A stretch of 64,000 bases of DNA. Source: Skermanella rosea (GTDB lineage: Bacteria; Pseudomonadota; Alphaproteobacteria; Azospirillales; Azospirillaceae). Of this stretch, positions 25,737-34,592 are shown in pieces; within the stretch, counting starts at the first letter, position 1; each line of letters begins with the position of its first letter. The position numbers and the translations under genes are program-made. Below the pieces are notes generated by a model. The model did no database searches, was not told the origin of the DNA, and saw nothing but the letters and a program-made list of their open reading frames with translations. The DNA lies in contig NZ_CP086111.1 of the NCBI RefSeq assembly GCF_016806835.2, forward strand, positions 612,001 to 676,000. Reading direction: 5' to 3'.

Positions 25737-28220
25737 ATGACCGGCATCAGGTCCGACGGGACCGGAGCGCTCGTCCTGCTCTCCGGCGCGATGCGGCTCG
25801 GAGCGCTGGCCGCCGCTGTCCTGCTGTCCCTCCCGGCCCTCGCGCAACCCCGGGACGAGACTGCCTCGCGGGAGCGCCTGGAACGGGCCGTGCTCGCGAA
25901 AGCCGCAGGCATCGACGCGCTCCTTGTCCCGGCCAACCTTCTTGAAACCGAAGCGTTCGACGTTCCGGACAGTGTCCAGCCCCTGCTGGCGGACCTGCTT
26001 CGAAGGCCGATCGAGACCGCGACCGGCGGCGCAGATCTCGCCGACCGGGTCATCCGGCGGCTGGGCCTGGAGAACGCGGCGGACCTGCTGGGGTCTTGGG
26101 GCCGTCGCGACGCCGCCGAACCCGGGCGATCCGGACTCCGGGAGCGACTCGCGGACTATGGGCGGACCGTGGCGGACCTGCTGGCGGAGCTTCCCGAAGC
26201 GCCGGCCTGCTGCGACGTCCCTGCCATCCTCGCCGATCTCCACGCCGGCGGACCGGGGGCCGCCGCCCTGGCGGCCGTGGGAGGCCCCGCGACCGGCGAG
26301 GCCGCCCGGCGACTGGCCCCGCGACTCGCCGCCGCCCTGGCGACGCTGGTCGGCGACGTGGCCGGGCTGCCAGCCGAAGCGGCCGGCGGCGGCTTCGTCC
26401 TGGACGGCGCCGAAGGGCGCATTCTGGTCGGCCGAACCGGCGACGACCGCCACCGGATCGAGCCCGGCACGATCCTGGTCGTCGATCCCGGCGGCAACGA
26501 CAGCTACGAATTCGCCGGCCCGGTGACGGGTGATCGGTTCACGGGCGGCCAGTTGACGGTCGTCGACCTCAAGGGCGACGACCGCTATGTCGGCGATCCC
26601 CTGGCGATCCGGTCGTTCGTCGCCCTCGCGGACCTCGACGGCGACGACATCCACGAGGGCGGCATCGGGACCCAGGCCGCCGCCCTCGGGGGTGTCGCCC
26701 TCCTGATCGACCGCGCCGGAAACGACCGCTACGAAGCGGAAAGCTTCGGGCAGGCCGCCGCGGCCTTGGGAGCAGCCGTGCTGATCGACGGGGCGGGGGA
26801 CGACTCGCGCGGGATCGGCGACCGCGGGCAGGGATTCGGGCAGGTCGGGGGAACGGCGCTCCTGTGGGATCTCGGCGGCAATGATCTCAACCGCGCGGCC
26901 GGGCCGAACGATACCGTCGGCCGCGACGCGCGGCTCAGCCAGGCCCAGGGCATGGGGACCGGGATCAGGGCCAGCCACGGGGGCGGCATCGGCGTCCTGC
27001 GGGACGACTCGGGGGACGACGCCTACGTGCTGGAGATGTTCGGGCAGGGCGCCGGCTACTTCACCGGCATCGGCGTGCTGGCGGACGGGGCGGGGAACGA
27101 CCGCTACGAAGGGGTCCGCTACGTCCAGGGTGCCGGGGTCCATGGCGGGATCGGACTGCTGGCGGAGCGGAGCGGAAACGACGCCTATGCCGCCCGCCAC
27201 GGCGTCGGGCAGGGCATGGGCCTGGACATGGCGCTGGGCGCCCTCCAGGACGATGGCGGCGACGACGCCTACGAGGCCGGCAGCCTGGCCCAGGGGGCTG
27301 GAACGGCGAACGGCACCGGGGTCCTGCTGGACGGCGGGGGCGACGACCGCTTCTCCCTCGCCGCCGAAGGCTGGGGGCGCGACCATGCCGCACGCGGTCT
27401 TCCGGGGCTCTCTTTCCTGGTCGGTGCCGGCCCGGAGGACCGCTTCCTGCGGAACGGCGAGGCCGTGGCGGCCGACCTCGGCCGTGCCGACGGACCGGCC
27501 GGCGGTCCGCCCTACCGGTTCGACCCTCCCGGCGACTATGCGTGTCCCGCGACCGCGCCGCCCGCCCCGGCCCCCGGCGAGGGGGAGGACCTGACGGCGC
27601 TGATCCGGCGCAGCGCCCCGATGCAGGGCGACGGGGATGAGGCGCTGGCGGCGTGGGCCGCCCTGGGCGGACTGCTTCCCGGCGGAATGCCGGCCCTGCT
27701 CCGGGCTGCGCCCGACCGCGACTTCGCGACCGGCTTCGCCCTGCTGCAGGCGGTCCGCTGCCACCTGCTGGCCGCCGGCCCGGAGTACCGGGCGGCGGCA
27801 TGGTTCGGGGTGCTGGAGGATCTGGATGCCCGCCGCCCCGTCAGCCAGCCCTGGCTTCACGCCCGTCTCGCCGGTCTTGCGAGACCGATGGACGGCGAGT
27901 CGGTCCGGGCCGGCGCCGAACGGCTGGCGGCGCATCCCGCCTGCTCGGCTCGGGTCGGCGCCGTGGAGCTGGCAGGCGGCGCCGTCGCGGCGGAGGCGCC
28001 GCCGCCGGCGTGGCTGGCGGACCTGCTTTCCGCCATGCTCCGCGACCTTCGGGAGCGTCCCGCCGCAGCCCGTTGCCTGCGCCTCGCCGCCGCGATCCTG
28101 CGCCTCGCCGACCGGGTCGGCGATCCCGCCATCAAGGAACGGGCCGCGGATCTGGCCGCGGTCCTGCCGCCCTTCCTGGCCGACCCCGCGATCCGCGCCT
28201 TCCTCCGGCCGCCGCCCTGA
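25737..28220 (+). CDS. Exported protein of unknown function with twelve GND/GDD repeats
   Basis: I do not recognise this family. The protein is 827 residues from the ATG at 25737 (GAGGTGA ribosome site, 7 nt away) and has a hydrophobic export segment ending ALPALAQ-like near residue 38. Residues about 230-540 carry twelve copies of G-N/D-D followed mostly by x-Tyr, spaced roughly 25-40 residues, in a frame such as GVALLIDRAGNDRYE then FGQ and GAG. This suggests a beta-solenoid with acidic turns that may bind calcium, but it does not fit RTX nonapeptides. Residues 570-827 are helical and alanine-rich. It lies just behind the autotransporter terminator and is convergent with a sulfatase-like gene. 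A cell-surface or periplasmic role is inferred. Confidence 0.75.
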   Translation: MTGIRSDGTGALVLLSGAMRLGALAAAVLLSLPALAQPRDETASRERLERAVLAKAAGIDALLVPANLLETEAFDVPDSVQPLLADLLRRPIETATGGADLADRVIRRLGLENAADLLGSWGRRDAAEPGRSGLRERLADYGRTVADLLAELPEAPACCDVPAILADLHAGGPGAAALAAVGGPATGEAARRLAPRLAAALATLVGDVAGLPAEAAGGGFVLDGAEGRILVGRTGDDRHRIEPGTILVVDPGGNDSYEFAGPVTGDRFTGGQLTVVDLKGDDRYVGDPLAIRSFVALADLDGDDIHEGGIGTQAAALGGVALLIDRAGNDRYEAESFGQAAAALGAAVLIDGAGDDSRGIGDRGQGFGQVGGTALLWDLGGNDLNRAAGPNDTVGRDARLSQAQGMGTGIRASHGGGIGVLRDDSGDDAYVLEMFGQGAGYFTGIGVLADGAGNDRYEGVRYVQGAGVHGGIGLLAERSGNDAYAARHGVGQGMGLDMALGALQDDGGDDAYEAGSLAQGAGTANGTGVLLDGGGDDRFSLAAEGWGRDHAARGLPGLSFLVGAGPEDRFLRNGEAVAADLGRADGPAGGPPYRFDPPGDYACPATAPPAPAPGEGEDLTALIRRSAPMQGDGDEALAAWAALGGLLPGGMPALLRAAPDRDFATGFALLQAVRCHLLAAGPEYRAAAWFGVLEDLDARRPVSQPWLHARLAGLARPMDGESVRAGAERLAAHPACSARVGAVELAGGAVAAEAPPPAWLADLLSAMLRDLRERPAAARCLRLAAAILRLADRVGDPAIKERAADLAAVLPPFLADPAIRAFLRPPP

Positions 28221-28229
28221 GGGGGGCGC

Positions 28230-29855
28230 CTATGGAACGGGGGTCATGACCAGCCAGTCGCTCCACCGGTCGCCGCGGCCCGCCAGGCCGACGCGCATCC
28301 GGACCTTGCCATAGGGCAGGATGAAGGTCTTCCAGTAGGCGGCGTCGACCGGCCCGAACTCCCGCAGGACACCCTTGACCTCCAGTTCCCCCTTCAGGCT
28401 GAGCAGGCCCTCGCCGGCCTCGTACTGGATGACATAGTCGGACGCCGGCTCGCCGGTCCATTCCATGCGGAAGCCCCCGGACACCTGCTGGTGGGCCACG
28501 GTCCCGCTGGCTGCCGGCACCCGCCAGACCGGCGCCGCGCCGTCGCCGGCGGGGCTGGCCGCCGACGGCCTGACGATCCGGCGCGCCGCGAAGGCCGATT
28601 CGAGCGGCGCCGACAGCCGCTCCACGGTATCGGGGTGAAGGGCGGCCAAGTCGTCCAGTTCTCCGGGGTCCGAGCGGAGATCGTAGAGCCGGCGGGAAAC
28701 CACCGCGCCGTCCCGATGGTCCAGGTGCAGCTTCCATCCGCCCTCGGCGATGGCGGTGCGATAGTCGCGGACCGTGTCCGGGTCGGGCTCCTGGAAGCCG
28801 GCCCTGCTGGTCAGCGCCATCCAGGGCCGGTCGGGGGCGATCGGGCCGGCCAGGAGGTCGCGCCCCGCCAGCGGCAGTTCCGCCGCGACTCCCAGCCGCC
28901 GCATCACCGTCGGCATGATGTCGAGATGGTCGGTCGCCGCCTCGACGACGCGCCCGCCACCCCCGGGCACCCAGAGGAACAGGGGGATCCGGGTCACCTC
29001 CTCATGGAGGTGGCCGTCATGGGTGGTCGAGGCATGGCCGACATGGCCGCGCTCCAGGTGTTCGTCGCCATGGTCGGCGGTCACCACCAGGATGGTGTCG
29101 CGGTCGAGGCCGCTTGCCTTGAAAAAGCTCCAGAACCGGCCGAACCAGGCGTCGAACTCCCGGTAGGTCCCCGCATGCAGGGCGGCGATCGCGGGGCGGT
29201 CGGCCGGCTCGAAGGCGACCGTGCCGGTCCGGATGGTCGGCCGCGTCATCACGGCCTCCATGCGTTCCCGGGCGGTCTGGTCGCCGGCGGGCAGCAGAGC
29301 CCCCAGGTCCGGCATGAAGGCGGCGGACGGTCGGTACGGCAGGTGGGTCGGCAGGTAGTGGTGCCACAGGACGAACGGCGTCGCGGCGCCGGCCTGGCGT
29401 TCCAGCCAGGGCACCGGTTCCTCGCCCGGCTCGATCGCCAGCCCCAGGCCGCGGAAGGTGTCGATCTGCATGAAGCTCTGCAGCCCGGTCACCCGCCATC
29501 CCAAGTCCGACAGCGTCTCCAGCGGCACTTTCCACTCCGGCGGCACGGCTTGGCGCTGAGCGTGCACTCCCTGCGCGAACGGGTCGGTCCCGGTCAGCAC
29601 CGAGATCACGTTGGGTGCCGTCCAGGCCGAGATGGTCCGGTGGCCGGTGAAACGGATGCCCGACTCGGCGGCGGCGAGCAGGTTCGGCGTGACGTCCGGC
29701 CGGACGAAGTCGGCGCGGAAGCTCTCCACGGTCAGGATCACGACGTTCAGCCGCTTCGGCTGTCCGGTGCGAAGCCACGCGGCATAGCCGGCCGCTCCCA
29801 GCGCCAGGGCGAGGACGGCGACGGCGAGGCTAGTTGAAAACGAGCGGCGCGACAT
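28230..29855 (-). CDS. Sulfatase-superfamily hydrolase/transferase, non-cysteine active site
   Basis: A 541-residue protein with an N-terminal membrane anchor or signal segment (residues 7-28), placing the catalytic domain in the periplasm. The alkaline-phosphatase-like fold is shown by LTVESFRADF (41-50), TPNLLAAAESGIRF, and VTADHGDEH near 258 with GHASTTHDGHLHEE after it. Where formylglycine sulfatases have C/S-x-P-x-R, this protein has TAPN at 79-82, so Thr79 is the likely nucleophile, as in phosphoethanolamine and lipoteichoic-acid transferases. It may therefore move a phospho-group rather than cleave sulfate. A C-terminal domain of about 100 residues is unassigned. Its start overlaps the VanZ-like gene by 26 nt, so the two form an operon. 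Confidence 0.85.
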   Translation of the reverse strand: MSRRSFSTSLAVAVLALALGAAGYAAWLRTGQPKRLNVVILTVESFRADFVRPDVTPNLLAAAESGIRFTGHRTISAWTAPNVISVLTGTDPFAQGVHAQRQAVPPEWKVPLETLSDLGWRVTGLQSFMQIDTFRGLGLAIEPGEEPVPWLERQAGAATPFVLWHHYLPTHLPYRPSAAFMPDLGALLPAGDQTARERMEAVMTRPTIRTGTVAFEPADRPAIAALHAGTYREFDAWFGRFWSFFKASGLDRDTILVVTADHGDEHLERGHVGHASTTHDGHLHEEVTRIPLFLWVPGGGGRVVEAATDHLDIMPTVMRRLGVAAELPLAGRDLLAGPIAPDRPWMALTSRAGFQEPDPDTVRDYRTAIAEGGWKLHLDHRDGAVVSRRLYDLRSDPGELDDLAALHPDTVERLSAPLESAFAARRIVRPSAASPAGDGAAPVWRVPAASGTVAHQQVSGGFRMEWTGEPASDYVIQYEAGEGLLSLKGELEVKGVLREFGPVDAAYWKTFILPYGKVRMRVGLAGRGDRWSDWLVMTPVP

Positions 29856-30651
29856 GGGGCATCACCGGGTAAAGGGCCAGGGGAAGGGTGATCCAGGCGA
29901 GCGCCGTGGCGGCGTGCCGGACCGCCGGGCCGGCCGCCGTCGCGCGGCCCGCCGCCAGCAGGGCCAGGCCGGTTGCCACGACGGGCAGCCCGAGCCAGAC
30001 CGGCGGCGGAGTCCCGCGATGATCGACCAGTTGCAGCACCAGGAACAGGACGGCGCCGGCCAGCGCCGCGGCCGCCGCCGCGGTCCGGCGGTCCGGGCGG
30101 AACGGCACCGCCGGCCCCGTCCACAGCCCGATGCCGGCGGCCAGCAGGGCTCCGGCCGCTCCCGACACGCCGTTCACCGCCATGTCGCGCAGCCCATAGG
30201 TCCGGTTCGGGTGGAGACCCTGGAGCATCTCGTCATGGATGCCGAAAAGCAGGGTGAACAGCACGGCGGTGCCGGTCAGGGCGGCGCCGCCGATTGGGTC
30301 GGACAGCGCCCTGCGCAGGACCAGCGCCAGCAGCAGATATTGCGGCACATGGATGCGCTTGGCCGGAAAGGCGGGGTCGGTGATCAGCAGCCCGAGGGCG
30401 ATCAGGGCTGCGGCGGCCATGACGGCGCCGGGCCGCAGCCCGATCCGGCCGCGCCCGCGGACCAGCCACGGGATGCAGCCCAGGGCGCCCAGAAGTGCCG
30501 CGAAGGGAACCAGGCCGGCACGCTCGCCGCCGAGGGAACCGACCAGCATCCCCCAGATTTCGAAGGTATTGACATAGAGGACGACGAGCAGCGCGGCGGC
30601 GGGATAAAGGTACCGCCCGGCCGGGAGTCTCCGGGGAGATTCAGTTGACAT
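29830..30651 (-). CDS. VanZ-like membrane protein
   Basis: A 273-residue membrane protein from the ATG at 30651, with about eight hydrophobic segments. KRIHVPQYLLLALVLRRAL followed by a Gly-Ile-His-Asp-Glu segment and GLRDMAVNGVSGAAGALL is the VanZ family core (His/Glu on the membrane face, Asp-Asn in the next helix). VanZ-type proteins affect envelope properties, and the first was found with teicoplanin resistance; biochemical activity is unknown. No clear ribosome site is seen at 30651; ATGs at 30696 and 30723 would add 15 and 24 residues. It is divergent from a methyltransferase and upstream of the sulfatase-like gene, which suggests joint work on an envelope polymer. Confidence 0.82.
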   Translation of the reverse strand: MSTESPRRLPAGRYLYPAAALLVVLYVNTFEIWGMLVGSLGGERAGLVPFAALLGALGCIPWLVRGRGRIGLRPGAVMAAAALIALGLLITDPAFPAKRIHVPQYLLLALVLRRALSDPIGGAALTGTAVLFTLLFGIHDEMLQGLHPNRTYGLRDMAVNGVSGAAGALLAAGIGLWTGPAVPFRPDRRTAAAAAALAGAVLFLVLQLVDHRGTPPPVWLGLPVVATGLALLAAGRATAAGPAVRHAATALAWITLPLALYPVMPHVAPLVFN

Positions 30652-30814
30652 ATCCGAGTATTCGGCGGGCCGGAAATGAATTAACCCCTCGTTCATGAAA
30701 ACAGGGGTAACTGCGCAAAGCAATGCCGGATGGTTTAAAGTCCGATCGCCCGGTACTCAACAGGATCTTTGTGACGATTTCCGGGCGGCCGTCCATGACA
30801 GTATACTGAACTCC

Positions 30815-31546
30815 ATGTCCTATGCCGATCTGACCTATCGTTCGCACAACCCGCTGAAGCGCCTCGTCCAGGGCCATCGCTACCATGCGATGCTCGGGCA
30901 GGTAGCGCCGGGGGCCGATGTCCGCGTGCTGGATTACGGCTGCGGCGACGGCTTCTTCCTCAGCCTGCTCCAGGAGCGGGGGGTGGGGCCGGACCGGCTG
31001 ACCGGTTACGAACCCTTCGCGTCCATGGCGGCCCAATTCGGGGCGGCCCAGTTCGGGGCGGCCCGGTTCGGAGTGGGAGGGCGTCCCCGGCTGGTCGAAC
31101 ACCCGTCCGGACTCGGCGGCCTGGCGGGGGAGCGGTTTTCCCACATCTTCTGCATGGAGGTGCTGGAGCATCTGGACGACCCGGAACTGGCGGAGGCGCT
31201 CGACCGGATCGCTGCGCTCGCCAGCCCCGCGACCCGGATCATCGTGACCGTCCCGTCGGAACTGGGGCCGGCGGGCGCGGTCAAATGCGTCTTCCGGGCC
31301 ATGGCGGGAACGGAACGGGTCGATCCCGGGACCGTTCGGTCCGTGCTGGCAGGGCGGCCGCCGTCCCGCCTGGTCAGCGATACCCCCGAGGGACGCTATA
31401 TCTATTCCCATATCGGCTTCGACCATCGGCGGGTGGAGGCGGAGCTGGCTCGGCGGTTCCGGGTCGAGCGGCGCTTCGGCATACCGTTCCGGCTCCTGCC
31501 CCTGTCGGTCAACAACGAGGTCGCCTTCATCTGCCGCCCGTGCTGA
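30815..31546 (+). CDS. Class I SAM-dependent methyltransferase
   Basis: A 243-residue methyltransferase of the UbiG/type 11 kind. Motif I is VLDYGCGDGFFLSLL near residues 38-52, an acidic residue ends the next strand (GYEPF), and FSHIFCMEVLEHLDDPE near residue 108 is the post-motif II signature. The ATG at 30815 is preferred because the frame upstream lacks family similarity and looks like spacer; the ribosome site is weak. An internal 15-bp triplication adds the repeated AAQFG segment near residues 72-86. It is followed 12 nt later by an SDR gene. The substrate, perhaps a sugar or lipid, is unknown. Confidence 0.82.
   Translation: MSYADLTYRSHNPLKRLVQGHRYHAMLGQVAPGADVRVLDYGCGDGFFLSLLQERGVGPDRLTGYEPFASMAAQFGAAQFGAARFGVGGRPRLVEHPSGLGGLAGERFSHIFCMEVLEHLDDPELAEALDRIAALASPATRIIVTVPSELGPAGAVKCVFRAMAGTERVDPGTVRSVLAGRPPSRLVSDTPEGRYIYSHIGFDHRRVEAELARRFRVERRFGIPFRLLPLSVNNEVAFICRPC
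31028..31072 (+). repeat. 15-bp coding tandem repeat, three copies
   Basis: Units at 31028-31042, 31043-31057 and 31058-31072 share the pattern GCGGCCCARTTCGGG with one to three changes, encoding AAQFG, AAQFG and AARFG in the methyltransferase. In-frame units allow length change without frameshift. Confidence 0.85.
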
Positions 31547-31558
31547 GGAGACGCCGCC

Positions 31559-32476
31559 ATGGATGATCCGGAGCTTTCCCCCGCCGCCCCGCCGGCGCCG
31601 CCGGTGCTGGTGCTCGGCGCGAGCAGCCTCGTCGGGCCGTACCTGCTCGACCGGCTGGCCGCCCGCGGGCGCACCGGCACATGCGCCGGGAGACGTCCTC
31701 CGCCGGGCGGAACCATGGCGGCCCCGGGCTTTCCCTGGCTCCGGCTGGACGTGGCCGATCCCTCCGGCTGGGCGGTGGAGCCGGGCGCCGCCGTGCTGTC
31801 GCTGATGCCGTTGTGGCTCCTGCCGCCGCTTCTGCCCCGCCTCGCCGCAGCGGCGCAGATCGTGGCGCTCGGCTCGACCAGCGTGCTGGCCAAGTCCGGC
31901 AGCGCCGACCCGGAGGAGCGCGCGGTGGCGCAGCGCCTCGCGGAGGCCGAGAGCGGGATCGCGGCGTTCTGCGCCCAGGCCGGCATTCCCTGGACCATCC
32001 TGCGCCCGACGCTGATCCATGACGGGCTCCGCGACGCCAACGTGACCGCCATCGCGCGATTCGTCCTGCGGTTCGGCTTCTTTCCCGTCGGCATGCCGGC
32101 CCGCGGCCTGCGCCAGCCGATCCATGCCGACGATGTCGCCGGCGCCCTCGTGGCGGCGCTCGGCAACGGGCTCGTGGCGGGACGGTCGATCGACCTGCCG
32201 GGCGGCGAGACCCTGACCTATCGCGAGATGGTCCGGCGCATCTTCGTGGCGCTCGACCGGCCGGTCCGCATCGTGCCGCTGCCCGCCGGCCTGCTCGCCC
32301 GGGGCATCTCCGCCGCCCGCCGGGTGACCGGCGTAGCCTACAGCCCGGCGCTGTTCGCGCGGATGAACCAGGACCTGGCGTTCGACGGCGCCGACGCGGC
32401 GCGGCTGCTGGGCTATGCCGCCCAGCCTTTCCGCCCCCGCTTCTCGGCCTCGCCGCCGGACTCGGCCGCCCGCTGA
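31559..32476 (+). CDS. NAD(P)-binding SDR protein (NmrA/epimerase-like)
   Basis: A 305-residue Rossmann protein. VLVLGASSLVGPYLLDRL at residues 16-33 carries the GxSxxxG-type nucleotide loop, VALGSTSVLAKSG follows near 101, and IPWTILRPTLIHDG near 145 plus QPIHADDVAGALVAAL near 187 are typical of atypical extended SDRs. The Tyr-x-x-x-Lys pair is not found at its usual place, so it may bind cofactor without classical SDR catalysis. A GAGGAGA ribosome site precedes the ATG. Its last 64 nt overlap the convergent glycosyltransferase gene. It probably forms an operon with the methyltransferase. Substrate unknown. Confidence 0.78.
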   Translation: MDDPELSPAAPPAPPVLVLGASSLVGPYLLDRLAARGRTGTCAGRRPPPGGTMAAPGFPWLRLDVADPSGWAVEPGAAVLSLMPLWLLPPLLPRLAAAAQIVALGSTSVLAKSGSADPEERAVAQRLAEAESGIAAFCAQAGIPWTILRPTLIHDGLRDANVTAIARFVLRFGFFPVGMPARGLRQPIHADDVAGALVAALGNGLVAGRSIDLPGGETLTYREMVRRIFVALDRPVRIVPLPAGLLARGISAARRVTGVAYSPALFARMNQDLAFDGADAARLLGYAAQPFRPRFSASPPDSAAR

Positions 32477-33495
32477 GCCGCCCGCCCGAACCGGAGCAGC
32501 CCGGCGATCCCGCGGACGACGCCTCTCCGGGCCAGGCTGGACAGGCGCAGCAGGAAATATCCCCAGACCAGGAGGTTGACGAACCCCAGGAAGAAGCCGG
32601 GATACAGCCCGGTGAAGTTCTTGCGGAAATACTGGGTGAAGCCGCGCGCCTTGCACCACTCGATCCGGACGACCGATGCGTCGCTCGTGCTCCTGTAATG
32701 GATCAGGCTGACCTGCGGGACGAACAGGACCGTGCCTCCCCTGCGGGACATCGCGAAGCACAGGTCCAGGTCCTCCACGTGGAGGAAGTAGCGCTCGTCC
32801 ATGCCGCCCAGCGTCAGGTAGTCCTCCAGGGGCATCAGCATGCAGGCGCCACTGACCGCGGGAACCGCGGTGACCGTCTCCGGCAGCGGTTGGTCGTGCT
32901 GGTTCAGCCGCCGGAAATACGGATGGTTGGGAGCCATCCGGTCCAGCCGCAAGGCTTCCACCAGGGTCAGCCAGGGCGTCGGCAGCTCGCGCCGGGAGCC
33001 GCGCTGGTCGGTTCCGTCGGGATTGACGATCCGGCATCCCGCGACCCAGGGCCGGGGCGCCGGCCTGGTCAGCCGGATCATCTCGGCGAGCGCCCCGGGC
33101 TGGAGCACGCAGTCGGGGTTCAGCAGCAGCAGGTACTCGCCGCGGGCCCCGCGGGCTCCCAGGTTGCAGGCGGCGGCATAGCCGATGTTGCCGTGGCCGG
33201 TGACCACCCGGAACCGCAGGTCCTGGGCGGCGCGGGCCACCAGCGCGGCGGTCACGGCGGCGGGATTGCCGTTATCCACCAGGAGCAGCTCGATCCCGAC
33301 GTCCTGCGACAGGACGGCCGCGATCGCCTCGTCCAGGACCGGGCCGGTGTGATAGCTGACCATGACGATCGTGACGTTCGGCTGTCCCTGCCGCGCCGGG
33401 CGCGGAGCGTCCTTTTCCGGCCCTGCCGCGTCGAAATTGTCGTCAGGCCCCGCCGGCCGCCGCCGCTTCGAATCGAGATAAACGATCTTGTTCAT
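32413..33495 (-). CDS. Glycosyltransferase family 2, rhamnosyltransferase-like
   Basis: A 360-residue GT-A enzyme resembling WbbL-type rhamnosyltransferases. VTIVMVSYHTGPVLDEAI near residue 41 starts the nucleotide-binding half, LLLVDNG and HGNIGYAAACNLGARGARG follow, and LLLNPDCVLQPGAL holds the D-x-D-like metal site. SGACMLMPLEDYLTLGGMDE and YFLHVEDLDLCFAMSRRGG (catalytic acidic pair) match the family. A C-terminal hydrophobic segment (YPGFFLGFVNLLVWGYFLL) may anchor it to the membrane. It lies before a second GT2 gene on the same strand and near rfbB/rfbD, so dTDP-L-rhamnose is a plausible donor, but that is inference from location. Confidence 0.87.
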   Translation of the reverse strand: MNKIVYLDSKRRRPAGPDDNFDAAGPEKDAPRPARQGQPNVTIVMVSYHTGPVLDEAIAAVLSQDVGIELLLVDNGNPAAVTAALVARAAQDLRFRVVTGHGNIGYAAACNLGARGARGEYLLLLNPDCVLQPGALAEMIRLTRPAPRPWVAGCRIVNPDGTDQRGSRRELPTPWLTLVEALRLDRMAPNHPYFRRLNQHDQPLPETVTAVPAVSGACMLMPLEDYLTLGGMDERYFLHVEDLDLCFAMSRRGGTVLFVPQVSLIHYRSTSDASVVRIEWCKARGFTQYFRKNFTGLYPGFFLGFVNLLVWGYFLLRLSSLARRGVVRGIAGLLRFGRAAQRAAESGGEAEKRGRKGWAA

Positions 33496-33557
33496 TCAAA
33501 TGGACCTTCATGTATCAATAGCGTGCTTGGATCCGGGCAATTCCGGTGGAAATCACT

Positions 33558-34592
33558 TCATCGGGGCAGCGGGCCGGCGGCCCGGCGGTGCGGGCTGTCC
33601 AGGAGGCGGGCGCGCCGGGCCAGGAGCCCCGCGACGGACCAGTCGACCGCGCGTGCCACGCCGGCGGCGGACAGCCGGCGCCGGGCCTGGATCGCGCGCC
33701 GCTCGGCCAGCACCGGTCCGATATGGCGGACCGCGTCGCGCAGGCCGCGCAGCATCGGCCCGGCTTGGCCCTGGACCGCGCCCCTGGCCAGCAGCAGGCC
33801 GTTCACGGCGAGATGGACGGGAAGCAGCCCGATCAGCAGCGGGGCCGGCATGTTCTTGACGAACATCCAGACCCGGTTGCGGGTGCTGTGATACGTGGCG
33901 AAGCCGCTGCGCTGGCCGGTGATCGCCGAGCCGACATGGAGGACCCGGGCGGAGGTGACCTGGACGCAGCGCTCACCCGCCAGCCGAAGCCGGAATCCCA
34001 GGTCCACGTCCTCGCAATAGCAGAAGAAACCCTCGTCGAACCCTCCCGCCGCCAGGAAGGCGTCGCGGCGGTACAGGGCCGCCGCGGCGCACGGCGCGAA
34101 GACTTCGCCTTCCGGGGGCAGTTCCGATACCGGCGCGCCGTGGTGCCCGCGCCAGACCAGGCCGCTGGCATGATAGACATCGCCGGCGCCGTCGAGCCGG
34201 CCGGGGGACTCGGCGTCGATCTGCGTCGACCCGAACATCGCGATGTCGGGATGGCGGACGGTCGCGTCCGCCAGGGCCTCCAGCCACCCCGGTTCGGGGA
34301 AGGCGTCGGGGTTGAGCAGCGCGATCCAGGGCTCCCGCGTCAGGCCGGCCGCCAGGTTGTTGGCCGCCGCGAAGCCGAGATTGGCTCCCGGCGCGATCAG
34401 CCGGACCCGCCCCGCGAGCGGGCCGGACAGGGTCTCCAGGAAGGCGGCGGAGCCGTCGGTCGAGAGGTTGTCCACGACGACCACGTCGCGCGGCAGCACC
34501 GTCTGGGCCGCGAGGCTGTCGATGCAGCGGCTCAGCAGGGCCCCGCCGTTGTGGTTGACGACGATTACGCAGACGGGAGCTTCGGTCGTCAC
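33558..34592 (-). CDS. Glycosyltransferase family 2
   Basis: A 344-residue GT-A enzyme starting with GTG at 34592. It begins VCVIVVNHNGGALLSRCIDS, then VVVVDNLSTDGSA, NLGFAAANNLAAG and ALLNPDAFPEPGWLEAL (metal-binding region), and FFCYCEDVDLGFRLRLAG carries the E-D-x-D catalytic pattern. The C-terminal 100 residues contain a hydrophobic stretch followed by a basic tail, common in rhamnosyltransferase-like proteins. It is upstream of the other GT2 gene with a 62-nt gap, so both probably share a transcript. Donor and acceptor cannot be assigned. Confidence 0.87.
   Translation of the reverse strand: MTTEAPVCVIVVNHNGGALLSRCIDSLAAQTVLPRDVVVVDNLSTDGSAAFLETLSGPLAGRVRLIAPGANLGFAAANNLAAGLTREPWIALLNPDAFPEPGWLEALADATVRHPDIAMFGSTQIDAESPGRLDGAGDVYHASGLVWRGHHGAPVSELPPEGEVFAPCAAAALYRRDAFLAAGGFDEGFFCYCEDVDLGFRLRLAGERCVQVTSARVLHVGSAITGQRSGFATYHSTRNRVWMFVKNMPAPLLIGLLPVHLAVNGLLLARGAVQGQAGPMLRGLRDAVRHIGPVLAERRAIQARRRLSAAGVARAVDWSVAGLLARRARLLDSPHRRAAGPLPR

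Noticed and set aside
26431-27360. RTX calcium-binding toxin repeats
   Set aside because: The units do not follow the GGxGxDxUx nonapeptide; spacing is 25-40 residues and no type I secretion signal or transporter gene is present.
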